This document shows, one piece after another, positions 14,251-19,884 of a stretch of DNA of 24,867 nt; the first letter of the stretch is position 1; every line of letters starts with the position of its first letter. The notes under the pieces are model-generated. The model did not search any database. It was not told the DNA's origin and saw only the letters and a program-made list of their open reading frames with translations. Origin of the DNA: Oscillospiraceae bacterium (GTDB lineage: Bacteria; Bacillota; Clostridia; Oscillospirales; Ruminococcaceae); contig JAQXNQ010000009.1 in assembly GCA_029098085.1 (NCBI GenBank), positions 1 to 24,867 of the forward strand, read 5' to 3'. The position numbers and the translations under genes were made by a program.

Positions 14251-15018
14251 TTACTCTTTGCTTCCCACCATTTTCCGGTAAGCTTCAAAATACCGCTGCC
14301 CCAGCAGATAACAGGAATTCCTCGAGAAGTGGATATCGTCCTCCCAGTCCCGGGTGGGGCGGCCCAGCTGCTGGAAGTTGGACAGCAGGCCGTCGGTCTC
14401 CACAAAGGCGCCCCGGCCCTCCCCGCAGACGGCACGGATGGCGGCGATTACCGGTTCGGAGACGGCAGCATTTCTGCTCTTCCAGAGCTGCACAAAATCG
14501 GCGGCGATAAAGGGCAGCTCCGGCACATGGAAGGTCTCCCGCACCGACCGCACCAGTCCGCTCAAATTGCGGAAGTGGGTGTCATAATCGGCGTTCAGCA
14601 GCGCATCGCTCTCGCCCTGATGCCAGAGCAGGGCCACCAGCCGGTTTTCGCCGTTCAGTTCCAGAGCGGTGCGGGTCATTTCCATCATGCGGAGATAGTG
14701 GTCATCGGTCATGCCCCAGTGGTGGTCCAGAAAGCCGGTACCGCCCACCGCCGTCCGAAGGATCAGCAGCTTTCTGCCGTCCCGGAGCAGTCCGGCGTTC
14801 AGGTATTCCCAGGCGAAGGAAAGGACGAAGGTGGTCTGGATCTCGTTGCCGGTGACCTTTTCCGCTGCCTGTGCCATCGTGAAGTCGCCGTTCATGTACC
14901 AGACCTGTTCCGAGGGCTCATAGGGCTGCTCCGCAGGGCCGAAGCCAATGCCTTCACTGTTGGATTGTCCGGCCTGGATGATGATGTCGAAGCGTTCTTT
15001 TGCAAAGTTCTTCAGCAT
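14251..15018 (-). CDS. SGNH/GDSL esterase, sialate O-acetylesterase-like (upstream copy)
   Basis: A 255-residue protein of the same family as the gene 60 bases downstream. Catalytic blocks are the same: IQAGQSNSEG (Ser19), RTAVGGTGF, LLWHQGESDA and EDDIHFS, with the Asp-x-x-His pair present. Differences from the second copy are spread over the length and cluster around residues 64-70 (FVLSFAWEY against YGLFFAREY) and at 196-225, which may line the substrate pocket. ATG 15018 is preceded by AGAGGAA. It is cytoplasmic. The gene lies 77 bases behind the GNAT gene, just past the 19-bp repeats. The deacetylase activity is inferred from the family. Confidence 0.85.
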   Translation of the reverse strand: MLKNFAKERFDIIIQAGQSNSEGIGFGPAEQPYEPSEQVWYMNGDFTMAQAAEKVTGNEIQTTFVLSFAWEYLNAGLLRDGRKLLILRTAVGGTGFLDHHWGMTDDHYLRMMEMTRTALELNGENRLVALLWHQGESDALLNADYDTHFRNLSGLVRSVRETFHVPELPFIAADFVQLWKSRNAAVSEPVIAAIRAVCGEGRGAFVETDGLLSNFQQLGRPTRDWEDDIHFSRNSCYLLGQRYFEAYRKMVGSKE

Positions 15019-15060
15019 GATGGTTCCTCTTTTCGAAACTATTGGCTGTCAGCCGCCTCA

Positions 15061-15110
15061 GCGCAGCTGCCCCCGGTCAGCGCAGCTGCCCCTGGTCAGC
15101 GCAGCTGACC
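15061..15110. repeat. 19-bp tandem repeats (2.6 copies) beyond and across the GNAT stop codon
   Basis: Two full units of GCGCAGCTGCCCC(C/T)GGTCA (15061-15079 and 15080-15098) are followed by a partial third copy at 15099-15110 that forms the last codons of the GNAT gene. Each unit holds the palindrome GCAGCTGC, and on the minus strand each holds a TGA in the same relative place. They look like slippage copies of the gene's own end. Confidence 0.8.
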
Positions 15111-15707
15111 CTTCCGCACTTCCTTGACTTTGGGCGGAAAATGGCGGTCGAATGCTTCGGTTTCTTCCTCCGTGACCAGATACACCTCCGGATCGCTGTA
15201 AACGCCCCGGATGGCGGCGGCTTTCTGGGGATCGAGTAGTTTCACCATGAAAAACGGTGCGTCCTCGCCTTCGGGCAGTGTGCCGTAGCGAATGCCATGA
15301 AGAGCTGCTGTTTCAAAGCCGAACCGATGGTAATAGTCGGGATTGCCGGTGATGGCGACAAGCGGAATGCCCATTTCCGCGGCCTTCTGCAGGGTAAAGG
15401 TGATGAGTTTGCTGCCCAGCCCCTGTCCCTGCCGGTCCGGCCGGACGCTGACCGGACCGAAGATGGCGATTTCGTGACGGACGCCGTCTTCGCCTTCGAC
15501 AAAGGCGCGGGCGTACATGATGTGGGCGACAATTCCGTCATCTTCTTCGATCACATAGTCCAGCCCGGGGAGAAAAGCAGGATCCTTTCGCAGCCTGTGC
15601 ACCACCAGGTGCTCGCAGCAGCCGGGCTGGTAGACATTCCAGAAAGCCTCGCGGGTCAGATTCTCCACTTCGGCATGGTCCTTTTCGGTTTCGGGGCGGA
15701 TGATCAT
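15096..15707 (-). CDS. GNAT family N-acetyltransferase (YhbS-like)
   Basis: A 203-residue acetyltransferase of the COG3153 YhbS type. IIRPETEKDHAEVENLTREAF is the N-terminal strand-helix, EIAIFGPVSVRPDRQGQGLG holds the acetyl-CoA loop QGQGLG (about residues 92-98), and GNPDYYHRFGFE is the motif B region shared by this subfamily. The C-terminal stretch after residue 165 (YSDPEVYLVTEEETEAFDRHFPPK) is also typical. ATG 15707 overlaps the stop of the preceding kinase pseudogene as ATGA and uses the AAAGGAG in that gene's tail. The stop codon falls in the third unit of the 19-bp repeat. The substrate is unknown. Confidence 0.88.
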   Translation of the reverse strand: MIIRPETEKDHAEVENLTREAFWNVYQPGCCEHLVVHRLRKDPAFLPGLDYVIEEDDGIVAHIMYARAFVEGEDGVRHEIAIFGPVSVRPDRQGQGLGSKLITFTLQKAAEMGIPLVAITGNPDYYHRFGFETAALHGIRYGTLPEGEDAPFFMVKLLDPQKAAAIRGVYSDPEVYLVTEEETEAFDRHFPPKVKEVRKGQLR

Positions 15708-15963
15708 AAGGGACTCCTTTCAGCGGGCGGTTTCAGATCGGCATAGTTTTCCAGCTCCTCATCGGTGACCGGCTGGAACAGGGGAATCCAGCTTTCCATG
15801 TGGGAGGGGAGGACGGTGAAGGAGGGCTCTGCGTCATTCTGATTGCGCAGCGCCAGTCGTCCGGTGTCAGGCGGATCAGCTTCAGTTCCTTTTCCAGCCG
15901 CCTGGCTTCGGTGGTCTTGCCGTTGCCGGGCAGCCCCACCATCAGATGCAGAGTGGGTTTCAT
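15704..15963 (-). pseudogene. AAA-family P-loop kinase (COG0645/zeta-toxin-like), internally deleted and frameshifted
   Basis: The first frame, from ATG 15963, encodes MKPTLHLMVGLPGNGKTTEA with a perfect Walker A (GLPGNGKTT), then RRLEKELKLIRLTPDDW, the usual start of a small P-loop kinase of about 160 residues. After DDW the frame turns to nonsense, while the -1 frame resumes a family-like C-terminus: PSFTVLPSHMESWIPLFQPV and then TDEELENYADLKP. Roughly 80-90 residues between these two parts are missing. The second frame's stop overlaps the GNAT start as ATGA, so this is the original reading frame at the end. The promoter is intact. The family is judged from motifs; the deletion size is inferred from relatives recalled from memory. 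Confidence 0.75.
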
Positions 15964-15983
15964 GTTTGCTCTCTCCCTGTTTT

Positions 15984-15994
15984 GAAACGGTTTC
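15984..15994. promoter_or_regulatory. Inverted repeat GAAAC-G-GTTTC, candidate operator
   Basis: GAAACGGTTTC (an 11-base palindrome around a central base), with flanking T and T, lies just downstream of the predicted transcription start of the leftward operon and before its first ATG. It resembles LacI/CcpA-type operators, but is short. A repressor site is inferred. Confidence 0.4.
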
Positions 15995-16004
15995 TCTCAG
16001 CGTC

Positions 16005-16033
16005 AGTATAGCACGCGCCTGTCTGAATTGCAA
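16005..16033 (-). promoter_or_regulatory. Promoter of the long leftward operon
   Basis: On the minus strand, TTGCAA (16033-16028), a 17-base spacer ending in TGC, and TATACT (16010-16005). This is a strong sigma-A promoter about 40 bases upstream of the kinase pseudogene ATG and just past the EutH stop codon. Confidence 0.75.
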
Positions 16034-16048
16034 GGGCGGGCGGAAAAA

Positions 16049-17155
16049 TCAATCCGGCAGTGCGTCGGTCTGCACGGATGTTTCCTGCGCCGTTCGGTTT
16101 TTGCTGACCCAATGGGCAGCAAGCAGTGCGGTGAAGCCGGCTGCGAGCTTGCCCGCAATCATGGGAAGGGCGTAGTCCGCGTTGTACATGACGGTGAAGG
16201 CCAGATGATCCCCCACGGTGAAGGCGGCCGAAACGGCAAAGGCCATGTTCAGAATGACGCCCCGGCGGTTCATATCCTTCACAAGGCCAAAGGTCGGCGC
16301 CGAGCTGGCAAGGGTGGTCAGAAGGCCAAGGGCTGCGGTTTCGTTGATGCCGATTTTGCCGGAGAGTCTGGCCAGCGGTTTTTTCAGGAGGGCGGACAAT
16401 ACCCGGATGAGAGGGAAAACACCGGACAGAAGAAACGCCAGGTTGAACAGCAGCTCAAAGGAATCCTCCACCGGCGCCAGGCTGCTGATAAGGGTTATGC
16501 CGGTCAGAAACCGGAAAATACCCAGCCCCAGTCCCACCATGATCAGAGCCGAAATTCCCTTTCCGAACAGGGTCAGCAGTCTGACGGAGCGCTCCGGCGC
16601 TTTGAAGAGGCCGAAGGCGATGAGGGCGGCGAAGAGGGCAATGGGGATGCAGTTGACCAGCGTTTTCAGAAGCGAAATACCGGCGGCGGCTCCGCCAACC
16701 ATACAGCCGACCGGAATCGTACAGACCCCGCAGAGGATACCCAGCATGGCGTCCTTCTGATGAGCTTCGGGGATCATTTTCAGAGCGGTGGGAATCGTAA
16801 AGGAGACGGTGACGCCCATCATGGAGGAAACGACCAGACCGTTGTAGGCGCCCATCTGTTCATCAGCAGCCAGTCCGGCCGACAGGGGAGCGCCGCCCAT
16901 GTCGTTGGCGATCAGCATGGCGGAAAAGACCGATGGATCCAGATGCAGCGCGTTCGCCAGCGGCAGGATAACCGGTTCCAGCAGACTGCTGATGACCGGC
17001 ACCAGACAGAGCATGCCCAGCATGGCAAGGGTCAGAGGACCGATCAGCTGAATGCCCCGTTCAAATTCCGTGCCCAGACCGGCGTGATTGCCGGTAATCA
17101 GGTCGAGAATACCGAGTACAGCGAAAGCGGCAAAGATGAAAATCAGGACTTGCAT
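16049..17155 (-). CDS. eutH: EutH-type ethanolamine transporter
   Basis: A 368-residue multi-pass inner-membrane protein of the EutH family, thought to import ethanolamine. About ten hydrophobic segments are visible from the N-terminus (MQVLIFIFAAFAVLGILDLI) to LAAGFTALLAAHWVS. Family blocks include DPSVFSAMLIANDMGGAPLS, LGILCGVCTIPVGCMVGG and MAFAVSAAFTVGDHLAFT. ATG 17155 has AAAGGAAG about eight bases ahead. No ammonia-lyase (eutBC) or other eut gene lies in the window, so it is an orphan; the substrate could be related amines. No convincing promoter was found, although the leader holds two copies of TCTGAAAGGAAG, one of which is the ribosome site. Confidence 0.9.
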   Translation of the reverse strand: MQVLIFIFAAFAVLGILDLITGNHAGLGTEFERGIQLIGPLTLAMLGMLCLVPVISSLLEPVILPLANALHLDPSVFSAMLIANDMGGAPLSAGLAADEQMGAYNGLVVSSMMGVTVSFTIPTALKMIPEAHQKDAMLGILCGVCTIPVGCMVGGAAAGISLLKTLVNCIPIALFAALIAFGLFKAPERSVRLLTLFGKGISALIMVGLGLGIFRFLTGITLISSLAPVEDSFELLFNLAFLLSGVFPLIRVLSALLKKPLARLSGKIGINETAALGLLTTLASSAPTFGLVKDMNRRGVILNMAFAVSAAFTVGDHLAFTVMYNADYALPMIAGKLAAGFTALLAAHWVSKNRTAQETSVQTDALPD

Positions 17156-17267
17156 GGCTTTTCTTCCTTTCAGACGCAGAATAAAGAGAATACACCGAAC
17201 TTCCTTTCAGAAGCCCGGTGTCAGCGTGTCGGTAAAGCGTGCTGAAAAGGCAGCGTATGACACGCAG

Positions 17268-17296
17268 TTGTTTTGTGTCTGCTCTTGTGCTATAAT
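17268..17296 (+). promoter_or_regulatory. Promoter of the small SH3/Sm-like gene
   Basis: TTGTTT (17268-17273), a 17-base spacer ending in TGC, and TATAAT (17291-17296), about 70 bases upstream of the ATG at 17366. Confidence 0.7.
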
Positions 17297-17365
17297 ACTC
17301 ATGGCGATTGAGCCCTTCCCTTGTGGGCAAAAATCGGCTCACCTGATTCCGGTTAAGGAGGACGC

Positions 17366-17575
17366 ATGATCAATATCTGGCAGCTTGCAAACACGCTGCC
17401 CTCCGTTGTCATCCGGACATCGGACGGTCAGGAATTTGCCGGCAGAGTCCTTGCTGTTGAGGATGCAGAGGAAACAGGCTGTGCGGAAGACAGTCTCGTT
17501 CTGGAAACAAAGGGCAAAGGCATCATCGGATTTGAAGCGTCCGATATCGAATCCGTTGAAGTGACAGAAAATTAA
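17366..17575 (+). CDS. Small acidic protein, Sm/SH3-barrel-like, unknown function
   Basis: A 69-residue acidic protein I cannot assign to a named family. It has an N-terminal helix (INIWQLANTLPS) and then alternating short strands (VVIRTSDGQEFAGRVLAVED, SLVLETKGKGIIGFEASDIE) that read like a small Sm- or SH3-type barrel ending in an IESVEV strand. Similar short proteins turn up in phage and prophage regions (from memory, unchecked). ATG 17366 has a perfect AAGGAGG five bases upstream, and it has its own promoter and strong terminator, so it is an intact, independent single-gene unit. It stands next to the phage scar and may be a survivor of it or a host gene. Confidence 0.72.
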   Translation: MINIWQLANTLPSVVIRTSDGQEFAGRVLAVEDAEETGCAEDSLVLETKGKGIIGFEASDIESVEVTEN

Positions 17576-17577
17576 GT

Positions 17578-17605
17578 CCCACCCGCCCTGGGTGGGTTTT
17601 GTTTT
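17578..17605 (+). terminator. Terminator of the small SH3/Sm-like gene
   Basis: CCCACCC, five-base loop, GGGTGGG, then TTTTGTTTT, starting three bases after the stop codon. Confidence 0.88.
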
Positions 17606-17612
17606 GCCCGGA

Positions 17613-18249
17613 GGTGGGCGGAGATTGAGAGACTGGAAGGCGGATGGACGGTGGCCTATGCCCGCTGGTGCGCCAGCGGGATGAAGCCGGGGCTGCAGGA
17701 CGTGTTCTATGCTCCAAAGTCCGGCAGCTCTACACCCCCAACACCGACCGGCTGGCGCTGCTGGGCGGAAACCGGTTGCCGGAGGAGCCGGAAGGTGATA
17801 TACTGGAGGAAAGCACCGGCGAGGAACGCGGCAGCTACATCCAGGGCCCGGACGGGAAGATGCGGGGATCGAGGCCGTCCGGGAAAAGTTTGACAAATGG
17901 CGGGAAAAGCGGTATTATAAAATCTTCCTCAAAAGTGATCGGACAAAATGGCGGAAGTTTACAGGCAGAAAGTATGCCAAAGATCCGCGTTAGTCCCGGT
18001 CAGTATGGAAGAGCGATGCCCGGAACCGTTGTCACTAAAATCCGCACCTTTGCAGGGAAGGGAAGCAAAAAAACCTTACGCGTCGAGGAAAGCCTGATCA
18101 AGCAGTACGGCGGAAAGAAAGGGCAGTGGCAGCATACAACCGGTGATGTTTCCATTATTTATCAGGGCGTATCCAAAACGGCAGAAGTTCATTGGTTCCA
18201 GGAGCCCAGCGTTGGGATTGTAGGCGCATTTGTGAAACGGTGGAGGTAA
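17613..18249 (+). pseudogene. Phage minor-head-type protein remnant with toxin-like C-terminal domain
   Basis: A decayed phage gene, 5'-truncated. From 17620 one frame reads EIERLEGGWTVAYARW, then GMKPGLQDVFYA; the sense then passes to the frame open from 17644 to 18249 (KVRQLYTPNTDRLALLGGNR, then RGSYIQGPDGKMRGSRPSG), so at least one frameshift near 17710 is present. The linker GPDGKMRGSRPSGKS resembles tails of clostridial phage minor-head proteins. The final 80 residues (TKIRTFAGKGSKKTLRVEES, YGGKKGQWQHTTGD, AEVHWFQEP, FVKRWR) form a compact domain like the toxin cassettes at the C-termini of such proteins. It could still be translated from ATG 17644 but has no good ribosome site there. 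No active-site claim is made. Confidence 0.6.
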
Positions 18250-18251
18250 TC

Positions 18252-18461
18252 ATGAAGATTCAATATCTGGGTGAAGATATTCCTCTGGCACTTACCTGCG
18301 GAAAGGTATACAATGTTCTGGCAGTTGAAAAGGGACCGGATTTTATTTTCGGAAAAGATGAGGCGGACTGGCTGCGGATTGTCACGGACATCGGCGAAGA
18401 CTATATCTTTCAACTGGTAGAAGGTACGGATTATCGAGTTGTACAAAAAACAGACGAATAA
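18252..18461 (+). CDS. Small acidic protein behind the toxin-like remnant (candidate immunity or phage accessory)
   Basis: A 69-residue protein. MKIQYLGEDIPLALTCGKVY is the standard opening of short phage-associated SH3-like proteins that sit just behind minor-head genes (from memory). Two more strand-rich stretches (DWLRIVTDIGEDYIFQLVEG and DYRVVQKTDE) complete a small barrel, with a Trp in the middle. ATG 18252 has GTGGAGG about five bases upstream; an earlier in-frame start at 18192 lies within the previous gene. It starts two bases after the stop of the toxin-like remnant and is followed by a terminator, so the pair forms a unit, which fits a toxin/immunity or phage accessory role. That role is inferred. 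Confidence 0.7.
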   Translation: MKIQYLGEDIPLALTCGKVYNVLAVEKGPDFIFGKDEADWLRIVTDIGEDYIFQLVEGTDYRVVQKTDE

Positions 18462-18469
18462 GCGAAAGC

Positions 18470-18500
18470 ACCACCAGGCGGAAACGCAGGGTGGTTTTTT
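18470..18500 (+). terminator. Terminator after the small phage-associated gene
   Basis: ACCACC, with an inner GCG-GAAA-CGC pairing, closed by GGTGGT and followed by a T-run of five. It lies nine bases after the stop codon. Confidence 0.8.
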
Positions 18501-18542
18501 CATGCCCTTTTCCCCATTTCCCCCCTGAAGGAGGTGAAAACC

Positions 18543-18683
18543 ATGAAGATTGAAATCAGAGCGGACGGCGCTCACATTTTGGAGAGAAAGCACCGCAGAA
18601 AACCCGTACAGGTGTCGCATTTGTGTCGTATTACAGTCTGCGAACAGGAAAACAAAAAATCCCATGTCCGGCGAAAACCGTAA
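18543..18683 (+). pseudogene. N-terminal stump of a phage prohead protease
   Basis: The 46-codon frame has a strong AAGGAGGTG ribosome site. It opens with MKIEIRADGAHI, which is the usual start of clostridial HK97-type prohead proteases (normally followed by SGYVN). After residue 12 the sequence no longer matches; it continues as basic, non-family residues and ends at 18683 inside the tRNA terminator of the other strand. It is therefore a gene start fused to host DNA. Gene order (minor-head, small gene, prohead protease) also matches a phage head module. Family identity rests on 12 residues. Confidence 0.65.
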
Positions 18684-18690
18684 CCATGGG
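18654..18690 (-). terminator. Terminator of the tRNA-Leu pair
   Basis: On the minus strand, CCCATG, with an inner CGG-CCG pairing, CATGGG, then ATTTTTTGTTTT, starting eight bases after the tRNA-Leu(CAG) CCA end. The prohead-protease stump overlaps it on the other strand. Confidence 0.75.
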
Positions 18691-18697
18691 ACTCTTC

Positions 18698-18784
18698 TGG
18701 TGCGGATAACAGGACTTGAACCTGCACAGTATTGCTACCACTAGAACCTGAATCTAGCGCGTCTGCCAATTCCGCCATATCCGC
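18698..18784 (-). tRNA. tRNA-Leu(CAG)
   Basis: The acceptor stem GCGGATA/TATCCGC pairs fully, the anticodon stem CTAGA/TCTAG encloses the loop TTCAGGT with anticodon CAG, and the T-arm reads GGTTCAAGTCC. A variable arm as in class II tRNA is present and CCA is encoded. This tRNA reads the CUG leucine codon. It is followed by the phage scar on its 3' side. Confidence 0.93.
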
Positions 18785-18805
18785 ATATATTCACGCTGCA
18801 AGTAA

Positions 18806-18887
18806 TGGTGCGGGCGACAGGACTCGAACCTGCACGCCGAAGCATTGGTTCCTAAGACCAACGTGTCTGCCATTCCACCACGCCCGC
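18806..18887 (-). tRNA. tRNA-Leu(TAG)
   Basis: The acceptor stem GCGGGCG/CGCCCGC pairs fully, the anticodon stem TTGGT/ACCAA encloses the loop CTTAGGA with anticodon TAG, the variable arm is short and the T-arm reads GGTTCGAGTCC. CCA is encoded. It is the promoter-proximal gene of the tRNA pair, 21 bases upstream of tRNA-Leu(CAG). Confidence 0.93.
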
Positions 18888-18918
18888 TTATTTTTTACTG
18901 AAGCGGTGCAACGTGTAT

Positions 18919-18947
18919 ATAATATCATAGACTTCCCGTTTTGTCAA
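18919..18947 (-). promoter_or_regulatory. Promoter of the tRNA-Leu pair
   Basis: On the minus strand, TTGACA (18947-18942), a 17-base spacer and TATTAT (18924-18919), about 30 bases upstream of the first tRNA. This is a near-consensus promoter, as expected for tRNA genes. It follows ribF without an obvious terminator between. Confidence 0.8.
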
Positions 18948-18965
18948 CAGGTTTTTTCGATTTTT

Positions 18966-19880
18966 TCAGAAATTTTTTTCGGAGCTGTTTTGAACCGTTT
19001 CCGCGTCCTTCCGGATCTGCTCCTTCAGCGCATCAAAGGAGGAGAATTTCATCTCGCCCCGCAGAAAACGCCGGAAGGTGACCAGCGGCTTTTTGCCGTA
19101 CAGATCCCCGTCATAGCCGAGAATGTAGGTTTCAGCCGAGGGCCGGTCGCCGCCCACGGTGGGCTTGACGCCCACATTGGTGACGCCCTTGTAAACCGCT
19201 CCCTGCCAGTGCACCCGGCTTTCGTACACGCCGAACCGGGGGAGCAGATCGCCCGGTTCATACAGCTGATTGATAGTGGGGAAGCCGAAGATGTCATGTC
19301 CCATATGACGGCCGTGCACCACCGTGTGGTCAATGGCATAGGGACGGCCCATGAGCCGCTCCGCCTCCGCCATATCGCCCTCCCGGACAGCTTTGCGGAT
19401 GCGGGTGGAGCTGATGGGCTGTCCGTGATCCTGCAGGGCGGGAACCTGCGCAAAGGCGATACCGGCCTGGCTGCAGAGCTTCTGCAGCAGCGCGCCGTCT
19501 CCGGCGGCGTTTTTGCCGAAGCGGAAATCGTACCCGCAGCAGAGCATCCGAGCGGAAAGCTGCCTTAGCAGAATTTCTTCAAAAAAGACCTCCGGCGGCA
19601 GATCGCGGATTTCAGAAAAGGAAGGACAAAGAACGCCTTCAATGCCCATCTCATCCAGCAGGGACAGCTTGATGGATGGAGTGAGAATCCGGGCGTAGTC
19701 CTGCTTGCAGGATTCCTCCGGGTGATCATAGGTGAAGGTAAAGACCACCGGCAGCAGCCCTGGCGCGGCTGCTGCCGCTTTCTGGATGACCGCCCGGTGA
19801 CCGGGATGCAGCCCGTCGAAAAGGCCCATGGCGACGGCCGTGGGGCGGTCAGGCAGCTTTTCTGACGTATAGATCCGCAA
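18966..19880 (-). CDS. ribF: Bifunctional riboflavin kinase/FAD synthetase
   Basis: RibF phosphorylates riboflavin to FMN and adenylates FMN to FAD. The 304-residue length is normal. The N-terminal nucleotidyltransferase domain has GLFDGLHPGHRAVI (19-32, the HxGH ATP site) and ISSTRIRKAV. The C-terminal flavokinase domain has the conserved GFPTIN motif, FGVYESRVH and GVTNVGVKPTVGG. It starts at TTG 19880, a rare codon, four bases after the truB stop. The ribosome site AAAGGGG lies inside the truB tail and the family N-terminus is short, so an ATG is not needed. It is the last gene of the infB operon. The ten residues at the C-terminus are not conserved. Confidence 0.95.
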   Translation of the reverse strand: MRIYTSEKLPDRPTAVAMGLFDGLHPGHRAVIQKAAAAAPGLLPVVFTFTYDHPEESCKQDYARILTPSIKLSLLDEMGIEGVLCPSFSEIRDLPPEVFFEEILLRQLSARMLCCGYDFRFGKNAAGDGALLQKLCSQAGIAFAQVPALQDHGQPISSTRIRKAVREGDMAEAERLMGRPYAIDHTVVHGRHMGHDIFGFPTINQLYEPGDLLPRFGVYESRVHWQGAVYKGVTNVGVKPTVGGDRPSAETYILGYDGDLYGKKPLVTFRRFLRGEMKFSSFDALKEQIRKDAETVQNSSEKNF

Positions 19881-19884
19881 AAGC

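Noticed and set aside
16028..17245. 405-residue plus-strand frame opposite EutH
   Set aside because: It is antisense to a transmembrane protein with clear family motifs; no ribosome site or known domain.
18651..18690. Hairpin as a phage attachment site
   Set aside because: The stem is better explained as the tRNA terminator on the minus strand, and no copy of the tRNA 3' end is found nearby.
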